Assembly (NCBI GenBank): GCA_009841115.1
Contig: VXML01000071.1
Coordinates: forward strand, 8,959-72,958
Length of the DNA stretch: 64,000 nt
Reading direction: 5' to 3'
DNA from: Gemmatimonadota bacterium
GTDB taxonomy: Bacteria > Latescibacterota > UBA2968 > UBA8231
Positions 1 through 7,161 of the stretch are shown piece by piece. Numbering within the stretch: position 1 is the first letter of the stretch; every line of letters begins with the position of its first letter. The notes under the pieces are model-generated. The model worked only from the letters and a program-made list of their open reading frames with translations, was not told where the DNA came from and ran no database searches. The position numbers and the translations under genes were made by a program.

Positions 1-582
1 TCGGTGCCGTCGTAGACACCCGCCGGCACGGTTTTGCGGGCGGTTTTGTCCGAAGTGCCGGGGGTAGTTTTGGATATGGAAAAGTCGCCTCTTTCGGTCA
101 GGCTACCTGTCACCCCGAAGATGTCTACCCCACCCCGGATGTTGTTGCCAGCTAAGTCAGAGTCGCCAGCGACAACATGGGTGACCTCTTCGGTGCCGTC
201 GTAGACACCCGCCGGCACGGTTTTGCGGGCGGTTTTGTCCGAAGCGCCGGGGGTGGTAGCCGAGATAGAAAAGTCGCTGCCGTCAACGGTGGGCGAGGTC
301 TCCAGGCTGCCTTCCACCCCAAAGATGGTCACGCCGTCTTTGATGTTGCTCGCGAGCAGATCAGAGTCGCCAGCGACAACATGGGTGACCTCTTCGGTGC
401 CGTCGTAGACACCCGCCGGCACGGTTTTGCGGGCGGTTTTGTCCGAAGTGCCGGGGGTAGTTTTGGATATGGAAAAGTCGCCTCTTTCGGTCAGGCTACC
501 TGTCACCCCGAAGATGTCTACCCCACCCCGGATGTTGTTGCCAGCTAAGTCAGAGTCGCCTTGCACTACGTGGGTAACTTCT
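1..582 (-). repeat. In-frame tandem repeat, units of 189 and 204 bp
   Basis: The motif tcggtgccgtcgtag recurs at 1, 190, 394 and 583, giving spacings of 189, 204 and 189 bp, all multiples of three. Positions 1-167 and 394-560 appear identical by eye, while the 190-393 unit has diverged. A higher-order 393-bp unit (131 residues) has therefore been duplicated recently. The array continues beyond the window edge. Confidence 0.9.
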
Positions 583-1070
583 TCGGTGCCGTCGTAGGTG
601 CCGGCTGGTACGGTTCTGCGGGCGGTCTGCTCGGAGGCGGACGGGGTGGTGGCCGGTGTTATACTAAAGCTGCTGCCGTCGACGACGGGGGTTGTGGTCG
701 CCGTGCCGGTGATCTCCGACGCTTTGCCGTCGAAGATGACGACGCCCTGTTTGATGTTTTCCGCCGTCAAGTCGCTATCGCCTAGGTCGGACGCATCCGC
801 ATCATTTGCGTCGAGGGCTGCCGTTATGCCGTCGCCGTCCACATCTACCGCGAGATTGACCCAGCTACCGCTGCGGCATACCGTGGACTGGCCGTTGCTG
901 TAGTCGACGAAGATAAAGTTTTGCGTTGACGCATTGCACGAGGGCCTTTGAGAAAGTTCGGGCGGGGTCGTTATGACGATGCCGCCTACTATGGCGTCAT
1001 TCGTGTTAGTCTGCCCAAAGGAGACGGTTGCGGCCAACAGCGTACAGAGTATGAGTAGTCCTGTTTTCAT
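1..1070 (-). CDS. Secreted repeat protein, C-terminus cut by window edge
   Basis: The reading frame is open from an ATG at 1070 to the window edge, giving 356 codons without a stop. It starts with a signal peptide (MKTGLLILCTLLAATVSFGQ). After a domain rich in Asp and Gly (DVDGDGITAALDANDAD, thrombospondin-3/calcium-loop-like) come repeats of 63-68 residues, each with a NIKxGVxIFGVxGSL core and a TARKTVPAGVYDGTEEVTH stretch. This repeat type occurs in many uncharacterised surface and phage-associated proteins; its function is unknown to me. The start lies 13 bp after the stop of the gene at 1084-1743, so the two are probably one transcript. The protein is likely exported and extended. Open reading frames on the other strand here are shadows. 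Confidence 0.8.
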   Translation of the reverse strand, partial: MKTGLLILCTLLAATVSFGQTNTNDAIVGGIVITTPPELSQRPSCNASTQNFIFVDYSNGQSTVCRSGSWVNLAVDVDGDGITAALDANDADASDLGDSDLTAENIKQGVVIFDGKASEITGTATTTPVVDGSSFSITPATTPSASEQTARRTVPAGTYDGTEEVTHVVQGDSDLAGNNIRGGVDIFGVTGSLTERGDFSISKTTPGTSDKTARKTVPAGVYDGTEEVTHVVAGDSDLLASNIKDGVTIFGVEGSLETSPTVDGSDFSISATTPGASDKTARKTVPAGVYDGTEEVTHVVAGDSDLAGNNIRGGVDIFGVTGSLTERGDFSISKTTPGTSDKTARKTVPAGVYDGT

Positions 1071-1083
1071 CGACTGTTATCTC

Positions 1084-1743
1084 CTATTGGATGATCGACG
1101 CACAATTAAGCGTCGAGATGGTTTCGGCCACAGTCGTCCCATTGCTAAGGGTGAAATTAGTCAGGGCCGATGCAGCGCAGTTGGATTGGGCGCCGTAATA
1201 AAAATTGTTGGGATACAAAGTCGAAGACCCAGAGGTATAACTGCGTAAGATATTATGCCCTTGGGTCATACAGCCTTTGAGTGCCTGACAGTTGTTAGAA
1301 AGCAGTCGTCGGCCTAGCAGCACGATGGCCGACGACGTTTCGTCAAACGCGCCCGTGGCGGTATAGGAAGGCCCCGACTCCAGGGTGCCCGTCACGCCGA
1401 GTATCGTAATGTCTTTCTTGATGTTTTCTGCTAGGAGATACTGGGCCTTGATAGCCGCGTCGGTGTCGTCTTGGTCGTGCGGCAAGACAAGCCCATCGTT
1501 GTCGTTGTCGACGGCTGTGCCCACCCAAGAGCCGCCAGAGCAGGCCAGTGTCTGCTTCTGGCTGCGGTCGTAGAACAAAAACCCCTCTAGCGCCGCATCA
1601 CACGAGGGGCGGTTGGTGGCCCCCGGTAACGTGATAACGATGCCTGCGATATACCCCTGCTGCGGGTCGCTGGCGGGTGCCTGTGCTTGGGTGGGCACCC
1701 CCGCCAGTAGTAGTGCTATAAGCACCAGTGATAGGTAGCGCAT
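1084..1743 (-). CDS. Secreted protein with a single NIKxGVxIxGVTG repeat
   Basis: A 219-residue protein. The ATG at 1743 is preferred over the longer frame because it follows a GGGGAGAGGA ribosome-binding site and opens a signal peptide (MRYLSLVLIALLLAGVPTQAQA). The first 110 residues parallel the downstream gene: an IAGIVITLPGATNRPSCDA segment, a Ser-Trp-Val segment, an Asp-rich loop (DNDNDGLVLPHDQDDTD) and one LLAENIKKDITILGVTGTLE repeat. The C-terminal 110 residues hold four cysteines that could form disulfides. It lies 22 bp after the S26-like gene and 13 bp before the repeat protein gene. Its function is unknown; it is probably a shorter paralogue of the downstream protein. Confidence 0.75.
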   Translation of the reverse strand: MRYLSLVLIALLLAGVPTQAQAPASDPQQGYIAGIVITLPGATNRPSCDAALEGFLFYDRSQKQTLACSGGSWVGTAVDNDNDGLVLPHDQDDTDAAIKAQYLLAENIKKDITILGVTGTLESGPSYTATGAFDETSSAIVLLGRRLLSNNCQALKGCMTQGHNILRSYTSGSSTLYPNNFYYGAQSNCAASALTNFTLSNGTTVAETISTLNCASIIQ

Positions 1744-1765
1744 CTTCTTGTATCCTCTCCCCTTT

Positions 1766-2302
1766 CTAGTAGTCTTCTTCGTTTGAGGGCAGGATAACCC
1801 CCGTGATGTCGGCCCAGCTAATCGTCCCCCATTCGGCCGAGTCCTCCGCAGAGGCTTTGTCTGCCAAGACGAAGAATTTGCCAGCGGGGAGAACCTCCGC
1901 CCTATTATACGAGTCAAGAGAAACCGAGAGCACTTTCGTATAGGACGACAGGTCAGAAAGGTGCACCGGCGGGCTACTTTGATTCAGTGGCGTGTTTTTT
2001 GACAGATAGACGACTTTGCCCTCCGCGATGGAGACGAACTTCCAGTTCGAGTTTTTGCGCAGGGCAAAATTCGTGTCCTGCGTCAAGCGCCGAGAGCCGG
2101 GAACGCCCACTACTCTGCGAGCCACCGAAGTGCCGTTGCGCGTAAAAACGACGATGCAGTCCTTTCTCAGAGAATCGCGATGCGCCACTGGGTACGACAC
2201 TCCCGAGCGGAGCGCGGGAGCCATCGCAGTATCGGCAGGCACAAAGCGGCTTTGGGCGAAAACAGAGGAGGCGGCAAGCAAGACCAGCACTGCAAGCAAC
2301 AT
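1766..2302 (-). CDS. Secreted signal peptidase I-like (S26) protein, catalytically dead
   Basis: A 178-residue protein with a strong ribosome-binding site (AAAGGAGCGACTC) and an N-terminal signal sequence. The S26 boxes are recognisable in order: VPADTAMAPAL (box B), DCIVVFTRNG (box C), ARRVVGVPGS (box D) and VLADKASAEDSAEWGTISW (box E). In the family the Ser before Met in box B and the Lys in box D form the catalytic dyad. Here those positions are Ala and Arg, so peptidase activity is unlikely. Box E also has ADK where GDN is usual. It is the first gene of a three-gene operon with two repeat proteins. A binding or chaperone role for the repeat proteins is only inference. Confidence 0.75.
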   Translation of the reverse strand: MLLAVLVLLAASSVFAQSRFVPADTAMAPALRSGVSYPVAHRDSLRKDCIVVFTRNGTSVARRVVGVPGSRRLTQDTNFALRKNSNWKFVSIAEGKVVYLSKNTPLNQSSPPVHLSDLSSYTKVLSVSLDSYNRAEVLPAGKFFVLADKASAEDSAEWGTISWADITGVILPSNEEDY

Positions 2303-2394
2303 GAGTCGCTCCTTTTTCGTGCGGTGAAGGGTATCTTTACGGTGAAGGATATCTGTACTAAGAACCTAAGAAAAAGGTGCATCTATCACAATAT

Positions 2395-2440
2395 ATAGAG
2401 AATATGAAAATATATTATACAATATATTGTGTAATGTCGA
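2395..2440 (-). promoter_or_regulatory. Promoter and operator-like palindrome of the cargo operon
   Basis: Read on the minus strand, a TCGACA element is followed about 15-16 bp later by TATAAT. Between them lies the perfect palindrome ACAATATATTGT (2419-2430). Its CAATATATTG core is the same as that of the palindrome at 3492-3507 beside the Cro-like gene. A repressor bound here would cover the promoter. The spacing is slightly short, so the exact -35 is uncertain. Confidence 0.5.
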
Positions 2441-2529
2441 GCGACAGAGGTATTTGGACTGGGATGGTTCGGCGGCGTGGACAGGAGGGTTGTATAACGG
2501 GTGGGGTGGGGTTATTTTGAGGGGCACGT

Positions 2530-2568
2530 AAAAGGGCCGTGCAGGCTTCAAGATGCCCTGCACGGCCC
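2530..2568 (-). terminator. Intrinsic terminator of the repressor gene
   Basis: A perfect 12-bp stem (GGGCCGTGCAGG with CCTGCACGGCCC) has an 11-base loop and is followed by TTTT on the minus strand. It begins about 25 bp after the repressor stop codon. It separates the repressor transcript from the cargo operon promoter. Confidence 0.85.
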
Positions 2569-2593
2569 CTTACAAGAAATCAAGTCCTGATCC

Positions 2594-3406
2594 TTATAGC
2601 GTCGTAGCCATCCATCGAACCTTCCCAATCATCTCCGTATCTTCTGTCCAAGCCACGGACGGCCAAGCGGGATGATCGCTCTCCAGATACCAGTTACCCT
2701 TAGCCCGCCCTAGGCGCTTGACAACCAGCCCCTCAGCCGTACGCACCACGAAGATGCACCCGACGCGCCGCTGAAGTTGACTGTGATCGACCAGGATCGA
2801 GCACCCATCCGGTAGCGTCGGTTCCATGCTCTCACCCCGCACGCCGATGACGCTGCACTTTACTGGGTCAATGCCGTGGTGCGAAAGCCAACGGCGACGA
2901 AAGGGGATGCAGTCGGTCATCGTCTCGTCGAACACCGTGGAACCTACGCCGGCAGCCGCGGCGAGCTGGCGCACCTCGATGTAGCGGGTGTCCTCGGTTC
3001 GCAGCGCATCGGAGGAAAGCGGATCGCCCAGCGCCGCAGGATCGTCCAGCTCGTCCGAGGCTGGCTCGCGCGGCGATGAGCGCAGCAGCGCCTTCAGATC
3101 GATGCGTAGGTCATCAATCGCTTTGTACATCTCCCTAGCCCAAGCTGGGGACGGCTCCGCGTTGCCGGTCTGTTCAGACCCCCAACTCCCCTCCTTTTTC
3201 TGGTCCGGCTTATCGCGGGGCGGACCGGCATAAAACTCTAGGTCTAAGGCCCGACATATTGCTTCAAAATTCTCAACCGATGGGACTTGTCCCTTCTTCA
3301 GGATCCCATAAAGAAAGTACGGATTCCCAAATGCCCGACGGGACGCTTCCGCTGCCGTCAAACTAGATCTTTCTAATCCTGCTTCAATTACGGCGGTGTA
3401 ATCCAT
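2594..3406 (-). CDS. LexA/CI-type phage repressor (HTH plus S24 peptidase)
   Basis: A 270-residue protein. The N-terminal ~70 residues form a helix-turn-helix region (SLTAAEASRRAFGNPYFLYG). A charged linker is followed by an S24 domain. The catalytic Ser is in GESMEPTL and the Lys in VVKRL. An Ala-Gly pair in QLAAAAGVG, upstream of the domain, fits the self-cleavage site. All elements for RecA-stimulated autocleavage appear intact, so induction by DNA damage is likely from family knowledge. The ATG at 3406 is chosen because the longer frame would run through the palindrome at 3408-3425. It diverges from the Cro-like gene, the usual lysogeny switch arrangement. Confidence 0.88.
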   Translation of the reverse strand: MDYTAVIEAGLERSSLTAAEASRRAFGNPYFLYGILKKGQVPSVENFEAICRALDLEFYAGPPRDKPDQKKEGSWGSEQTGNAEPSPAWAREMYKAIDDLRIDLKALLRSSPREPASDELDDPAALGDPLSSDALRTEDTRYIEVRQLAAAAGVGSTVFDETMTDCIPFRRRWLSHHGIDPVKCSVIGVRGESMEPTLPDGCSILVDHSQLQRRVGCIFVVRTAEGLVVKRLGRAKGNWYLESDHPAWPSVAWTEDTEMIGKVRWMATTL

Positions 3407-3407
3407 G

Positions 3408-3425
3408 ATTGGTAAATATACCAAT
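3408..3425. promoter_or_regulatory. Operator-like palindrome at the repressor start
   Basis: A perfect inverted repeat, ATTGGTA-N4-TACCAAT, ends 1 bp from the repressor ATG and covers its ribosome-binding region. The position suits autoregulation. The half-site (TACCAAT) is related to, but not the same as, the GCCAAT half-site of the other palindrome. Confidence 0.6.
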
Positions 3426-3491
3426 CCTATCACCCACAAACAACAAAATCTTTGATGATTGCTGAAGATTTCCCTTGATTAATGGTTAATT

Positions 3492-3507
3492 AGCCAATAT
3501 ATTGGCT
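3492..3507. promoter_or_regulatory. Operator-like palindrome at the Cro-like gene start
   Basis: A perfect 16-bp palindrome, AGCCAATATATTGGCT, ends 2 bp before the ATG of the Cro-like gene, where a ribosome-binding site would normally be. The gene may therefore be read from a leaderless transcript. The palindrome shares its CAATATATTG core with the one in the cargo promoter at 2419-2430. Confidence 0.6.
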
Positions 3508-3509
3508 TT

Positions 3510-3767
3510 ATGTCCAATGAAATTGATCAAATTCTTCGGCTCGCCCAAGCCTATGCCATAGCCAAGGGGCATTCGTTGAGCACTGTTAGTCTGCGGATTG
3601 CGAACCATGGTAGCCTTTTCAGCCGCCTATCGAGAGGAGAGGCTGGACTCACATTACAGCGTCGCGATCGCATTTTCCAAGCATTCTCTGCTCAGTGGCC
3701 CTCAAACGCAGAGTGGCCTTCTGACATTCCCCGTCCTGCGCCTCGGGCGGCGGAGGTGGCGGCGTGA
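3510..3767 (+). CDS. Small HTH protein in the Cro position
   Basis: An 85-residue protein divergent from the repressor. Residues 20-60 (SLSTVSLRIANHGSLFSRLS and the following GLTLQRRDRIFQAF) resemble a helix-turn-helix type seen in phage and alphaproteobacterial small regulators that end in a WPxDIPRPAP-like tail, as here. No ribosome-binding site is visible; the operator palindrome abuts the start codon. It is the first gene of the rightward early operon. By position it would act as the Cro-like or early regulator, but this is inference from layout. Confidence 0.65.
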   Translation: MSNEIDQILRLAQAYAIAKGHSLSTVSLRIANHGSLFSRLSRGEAGLTLQRRDRIFQAFSAQWPSNAEWPSDIPRPAPRAAEVAA

Positions 3768-3821
3768 GGAGACGACGGGCGCTGGACCTATTCAAGCCCG
3801 CACGGCAGGAGGCCGCATGAT

Positions 3822-4010
3822 ATGAGGACGCATTACGGCCTTGACTTTCGCCGGCGGGCGACCGACGACCGGACGGAATGGTGGGCTTTCTGCTTATGCG
3901 GCCAGTATATCCGGCTCGATCGGCGTGCATCGGGCGAAGCCGAGGCAGTCACGGAGCAGCCAACGCAGGCCGACTGCCCGCGCTGCCGGCGGGCGATCCA
4001 GGCGGCGTAG
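3822..4010 (+). CDS. Small Cys-rich protein, probable zinc binding
   Basis: A 62-residue protein. The ATG at 3822 follows an AGGAGG at about 3807-3812, and an ATG just upstream leads at once to a stop. It has a CLC pair near residue 24 and CPRC near residue 52, giving four cysteines suited to one zinc site. It lies within the rightward early operon. I do not recognise the family. Similar small zinc-ribbon-like proteins are common in phage early regions. Confidence 0.5.
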   Translation: MRTHYGLDFRRRATDDRTEWWAFCLCGQYIRLDRRASGEAEAVTEQPTQADCPRCRRAIQAA

Positions 4011-4132
4011 GTGAAGTGGTGCGATGGAGGAGTGGCCGTGCGTCGGTACTAGTCAACCGAGTAGGGGCCGCCGGCGAATCGTCTAGCAACGGCACCGGCG
4101 GCCCCTCGATCCGAAGGAGGATTCACCCGTCA

Positions 4133-4579
4133 ATGTACGAATCAACCCCTACTGAGCGCAAGAGGCCGACTGCGACCGCAGAGCGGCCGCGGTACAAGCC
4201 CTGTGTCTGGTGCCCTGACCAGATGTATCTCCATCGCGGCCGCTACCTGTGCCGCGACAGCCGAGGCTGTGCCTATGTCGAGCAGGCTGAGCAGACTCCA
4301 GCGCGGGACGACACCCCACTGCGGTTTTGGGTGGCCTCGCGCATTCAAGCAGGGAAAAGCTACTGCGTCGAAGCCCACGCCCATGCTCATGGCCACGACT
4401 GGTCCTGCACCTGCCCGGCATGGCGGTTATGCTGGCACATCCGCTACTGCGCGACCCTGCTTTCTTGCGGGGTGCCGTCCCCGGCCGGGGCGTCGCTGAC
4501 GCTGCGGGTGCCGCCCGATTGGATGCTGGACCTCCTACGGACTAAAGGCCACGCCCCCATAGAAGGGAGGGCGGCATGA
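4133..4579 (+). CDS. SWIM-type zinc-finger protein
   Basis: A 148-residue protein starting at the ATG at 4133, after GAAGGAGGA at about 4112-4120. An N-terminal zinc-ribbon-like part has CVWC and two later cysteines (YLCRDSRGC). A central motif, CTCPAWRLCWH, matches the SWIM pattern CxC-Xn-CxH, a zinc fold found in DNA-associated proteins such as Shu2/SWS1-type recombination regulators and some transposases. Its stop overlaps the next start by 4 bp, so translation is probably coupled. A nucleic-acid-binding role fits the replication genes downstream but is inferred. Confidence 0.6.
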   Translation: MYESTPTERKRPTATAERPRYKPCVWCPDQMYLHRGRYLCRDSRGCAYVEQAEQTPARDDTPLRFWVASRIQAGKSYCVEAHAHAHGHDWSCTCPAWRLCWHIRYCATLLSCGVPSPAGASLTLRVPPDWMLDLLRTKGHAPIEGRAA

Positions 4580-5280
4580 GCATCGAAACCGTGATTGATG
4601 TTGAACGAGGCTGCGGCTGGCGCCAGCCGGGGGGCCTGTATTTGGTCGCTGGCCACTACGCGGCTGACTGTGGCCGGCTGCCGATCCCCCTGCACGTGTG
4701 CCCGACCTGCTCCCAAGGCATCAAGCCTTCTCGCGGCTGGACGTGGGTCGATGGGGACGCTCTCTGCGAGCAGGCACTGGCCTGTACGCAGACTCAGCCT
4801 TTGTGCGGGCGGTGCCCGTTGGGTGGGCACGTAGCCCTGGGGCGCTGCGGCCTGCTGTGGATCGGTGAGCGCTACTACCCGACGCCCCACGAGCTGCTCC
4901 GAGAGGCCACGGCAGTAGGGCCGATGGGTACGGCCCTAGGGATCAGCCGACGAATCGCGGCGATTCCGAAGGGGTTCGTGGTGGGTCAAACGCGAGTATT
5001 TCTCGCGCACCGGAAGGCCATCCAGCGTCAGACCCTCGACGAGGCGGGGCGGCCCTGTTACGAGATCAACAAGCAGGGCGAGTGGAAGCCGATTATCGAG
5101 CACCAGGCGGGTCTCTTCGCCAGTTTTGTCCCGCAGGCGATCCACTACATCTGCCGCGGCGATGAGGCGGATGAAGAACTGTCTGCGCTGCGCGACCGCG
5201 GCATCACACCAGTGCGAGTGCAGCGGATGGAACAAGCCTCCATGTGGGACGCCCCCGCTCAAGCGGAGGCCGTCGCATGA
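4576..5280 (+). CDS. Cys-rich hypothetical protein of the early operon
   Basis: A 234-residue protein whose start overlaps the SWIM gene stop (ATGA). The N-terminal half has at least ten cysteines, including CPTC near residue 42 and CGRC near residue 77, pointing to one or more zinc sites. The C-terminal half lacks cysteines and contains an MGTALGISRRIAAIPKGF stretch and a terminal acidic region. I do not recognise the family. Its place between the SWIM protein and the SSB-like protein suggests a role in DNA metabolism of the element. Confidence 0.6.
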   Translation: MSIETVIDVERGCGWRQPGGLYLVAGHYAADCGRLPIPLHVCPTCSQGIKPSRGWTWVDGDALCEQALACTQTQPLCGRCPLGGHVALGRCGLLWIGERYYPTPHELLREATAVGPMGTALGISRRIAAIPKGFVVGQTRVFLAHRKAIQRQTLDEAGRPCYEINKQGEWKPIIEHQAGLFASFVPQAIHYICRGDEADEELSALRDRGITPVRVQRMEQASMWDAPAQAEAVA

Positions 5281-5459
5281 ACCTAGGGCGTCGAATCAAT
5301 CCGGAGAAGGATGTCCTCCTCGGGGCAAGGGCGCGGTCAGGCGTGTCGAAGTGGGCTTCTGCTGAGAGCGCCTTCTGTCGTCTGTGGCACCCGGCCCGAC
5401 GCCTTTTTCTACCCAATTATCCGTTCACACGCTCTCATCTCAATCCAAAGGAGCCGATC

Positions 5460-6080
5460 ATGGCCTTACCACTCAACACCGAAGCCAGCGGGGATTTCCT
5501 CCCCATCATCAAATACGACGCCCGTGCTGGGCGCTTGCTACGCGTCGATCGCAGTCCCCATGCCGATGGATCGGGCTGGGGCAAGCAAGAAATCGACATC
5601 AGCACAGGCGTCTCGTTTCTCGCCGACATGGCCCACATCGAGGTGGGCTGGATCTCGTTTCAGACGGGGGTACCCGACTTTTCGATGATCCGCATAGATC
5701 AACTCGCCACCGGGGGCTCCTTCCCCGAAAAACCCAGCCCGGACCACCGGCAGGGCTTTCGCATCACGGTCCAACTAGCCCAACCCCCCGGCGACGTGCG
5801 GCAGTTTTCGCACACCGCCAAATGTGTCGTCCGGGCGTTTGATGCCCTGCACACGGCGTATGTGGAAGGCCTCGAGCAGGCCGACAACAAGACGTTGGTG
5901 CCTCGGGTCACCTTGGCAGGCACCACCCCGGTCAAGACGTATGCGCCGCACGGGACGACGACCAACTACGCGCCGCAGTTTGAGATTACTGACTGGACGC
6001 CGCGGCCGGCTGCTTTCGACGAGGTGTTAAAGAACGCCCAGGCGGCCGGCGGTTCGTACGACGACGATCTGCCGTTCTAA
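5460..6080 (+). CDS. SSB-like protein with DDDLPF acidic tip
   Basis: A 206-residue protein. The ATG at 5460 is preferred because AAAGGAG lies 6 bp upstream; an in-frame ATG at 5277 overlaps the previous stop and would add 61 low-complexity residues. The C-terminus is a short linker followed by YDDDLPF, almost the DDDIPF tip by which bacterial SSBs recruit partner proteins. The body (residues 1-180) is not an obvious bacterial SSB OB-fold by eye, so it may be a divergent or analogous single-strand binder. It precedes the replication initiator and loader genes, as expected for an element SSB. Confidence 0.6.
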   Translation: MALPLNTEASGDFLPIIKYDARAGRLLRVDRSPHADGSGWGKQEIDISTGVSFLADMAHIEVGWISFQTGVPDFSMIRIDQLATGGSFPEKPSPDHRQGFRITVQLAQPPGDVRQFSHTAKCVVRAFDALHTAYVEGLEQADNKTLVPRVTLAGTTPVKTYAPHGTTTNYAPQFEITDWTPRPAAFDEVLKNAQAAGGSYDDDLPF

Positions 6081-6473
6081 GTAGTACCTGAGTAGTACCT
6101 GGTGCCGGGAACCTCTGCGGCATCGGGCACACATCAATCTGGCCGACGGTTGCAGCGATAGGACGGTGGGGCCGATTGATGGTAAGGGAGCTACCACGGG
6201 GCGCGGCACAGCTCTACCCCAGCCGAAGGCAGCAAGGGGGCCGCAGGGTCCGGTGCCAGGATCCCAAGTAGGCTGCACATCCAGTACGGCACCTGTGCTG
6301 GTGCGAACCGCGAGGAACTCGTCCGAAGGATGAGCTACGCTTGTGGGCGCACGGACGACTGCTGAGAACGTAGTTAGGTGGATAGTCCCGCTTGTCTATC
6401 CGCCTAACGACCGATCAGGGCTAAGTCGCCTGTGCGCCCGCTCCGAACTGAACCGAGGATGAGCTAGTACCAA
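6081..6473 (+). other. 393-bp non-coding stretch with a strong hairpin
   Basis: No convincing gene is visible. The stretch begins with a direct repeat of GTAGTACCTGA (6081-6101). At 6374-6407 a 12-bp stem (TTAGGtGGATAG with CTATCCgCCTAA, one G-U pair) encloses a 10-base loop and is not followed by a T-run. The phrases GAAGGATGAGCTA near 6335 and GAGGATGAGCTA near 6455 repeat each other. It could be a leader, a small RNA or part of an origin. Confidence 0.4.
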
Positions 6474-7157
6474 ATGGTAGATTGGCACCAAGAGACCATA
6501 CTAGCCGATCGGCGATTGAGCGCCTTGGACCAACTCGTGTATCTGATGGTCCAAGACGGCCTGACGAGCCGCCAGATCGCAAGCCTGCTCGCCCGCAGGC
6601 CGGATACCATACGCCGCGCCCTAGGCAAGCTACGTCGATACAAGCTACTGACACGCGCCAGTGGTACTCATCATATGCGCACTCATAAGAAGGGCAATAG
6701 TGCCACAAAGGAGGGCAATAGTGCCACAAGGGAGGGCAATAGTGCCACAAAACGAATCAAGAGAACAGCCCTCCAGGAACCCGCTACGGCCTACCCGGAG
6801 GCCGTAGCGATTGTACGCCAGCGGTGGCTGCCGCACGCACCGCTGCCTTCGTCGGTGACCAAGAGTCCCAAGGCTCAAGCCAACCTGCTCAACCAGGTCC
6901 GTCTGATCCACACGCAAGGCGGCTTGACTTGGGACCAGGTCGGTGCCGTCGTCGAATACGCCGCCCGGCACTGGCAGCCTCAAGGCTATTGTCAGTCGCC
7001 GGCAGCGCTCTACGGGTGGACCAAAGACAAAAGCTGCCGGAAATACGAGCGGATTTTGCACGAGTTGGAACGACAGCATCCTTCGCCCGCGTCGCAGGCC
7101 GACGCGGCTCCCACCCAAACCCTGTACGAACTCTACGACCAAAGGAGGCACACATAA
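6474..7157 (+). CDS. Replication initiator-like protein (lambda O-like position)
   Basis: A 227-residue protein. Residues 15-60 form a winged-helix-type HTH (LTSRQIASLLARRPDTIRRA). Residues 73-92 are three copies of the heptad GNSATKE/RE, encoded by the iterons. The C-terminal half (about 100-200) resembles DnaD/phage initiator C-terminal parts in character, but I cannot name a family. It sits directly before a DnaC-like loader gene, as lambda O precedes P. The function is inferred from the HTH, the internal iterons and the neighbour. Confidence 0.6.
   Translation: MVDWHQETILADRRLSALDQLVYLMVQDGLTSRQIASLLARRPDTIRRALGKLRRYKLLTRASGTHHMRTHKKGNSATKEGNSATREGNSATKRIKRTALQEPATAYPEAVAIVRQRWLPHAPLPSSVTKSPKAQANLLNQVRLIHTQGGLTWDQVGAVVEYAARHWQPQGYCQSPAALYGWTKDKSCRKYERILHELERQHPSPASQADAAPTQTLYELYDQRRHT
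6691..6750 (+). repeat. Three 21-bp iterons inside the initiator gene
   Basis: AGGGCAATAGTGCCACAA occurs exactly at 6691-6708, 6712-6729 and 6733-6750, a 21-bp period (two helical turns). Each copy has partial dyad symmetry (GGCA-ATAG-TGCC). The arrangement matches lambda-type origins, where initiator-binding iterons lie inside the initiator gene. This is probably the origin of the element. Confidence 0.7.
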
Positions 7158-7161
7158 TCTC

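Noticed and set aside
177..903. Plus-strand open frames in the first kilobase
   Set aside because: They mirror the DNA repeats of the minus-strand gene, which alone has a signal peptide, a ribosome-binding site and a continuous frame to the window edge.
5277..5459. N-terminal extension of the SSB-like gene from the ATG at 5277
   Set aside because: It overlaps the upstream stop neatly, but the added residues are low-complexity and the ATG at 5460 has a much better ribosome-binding site.
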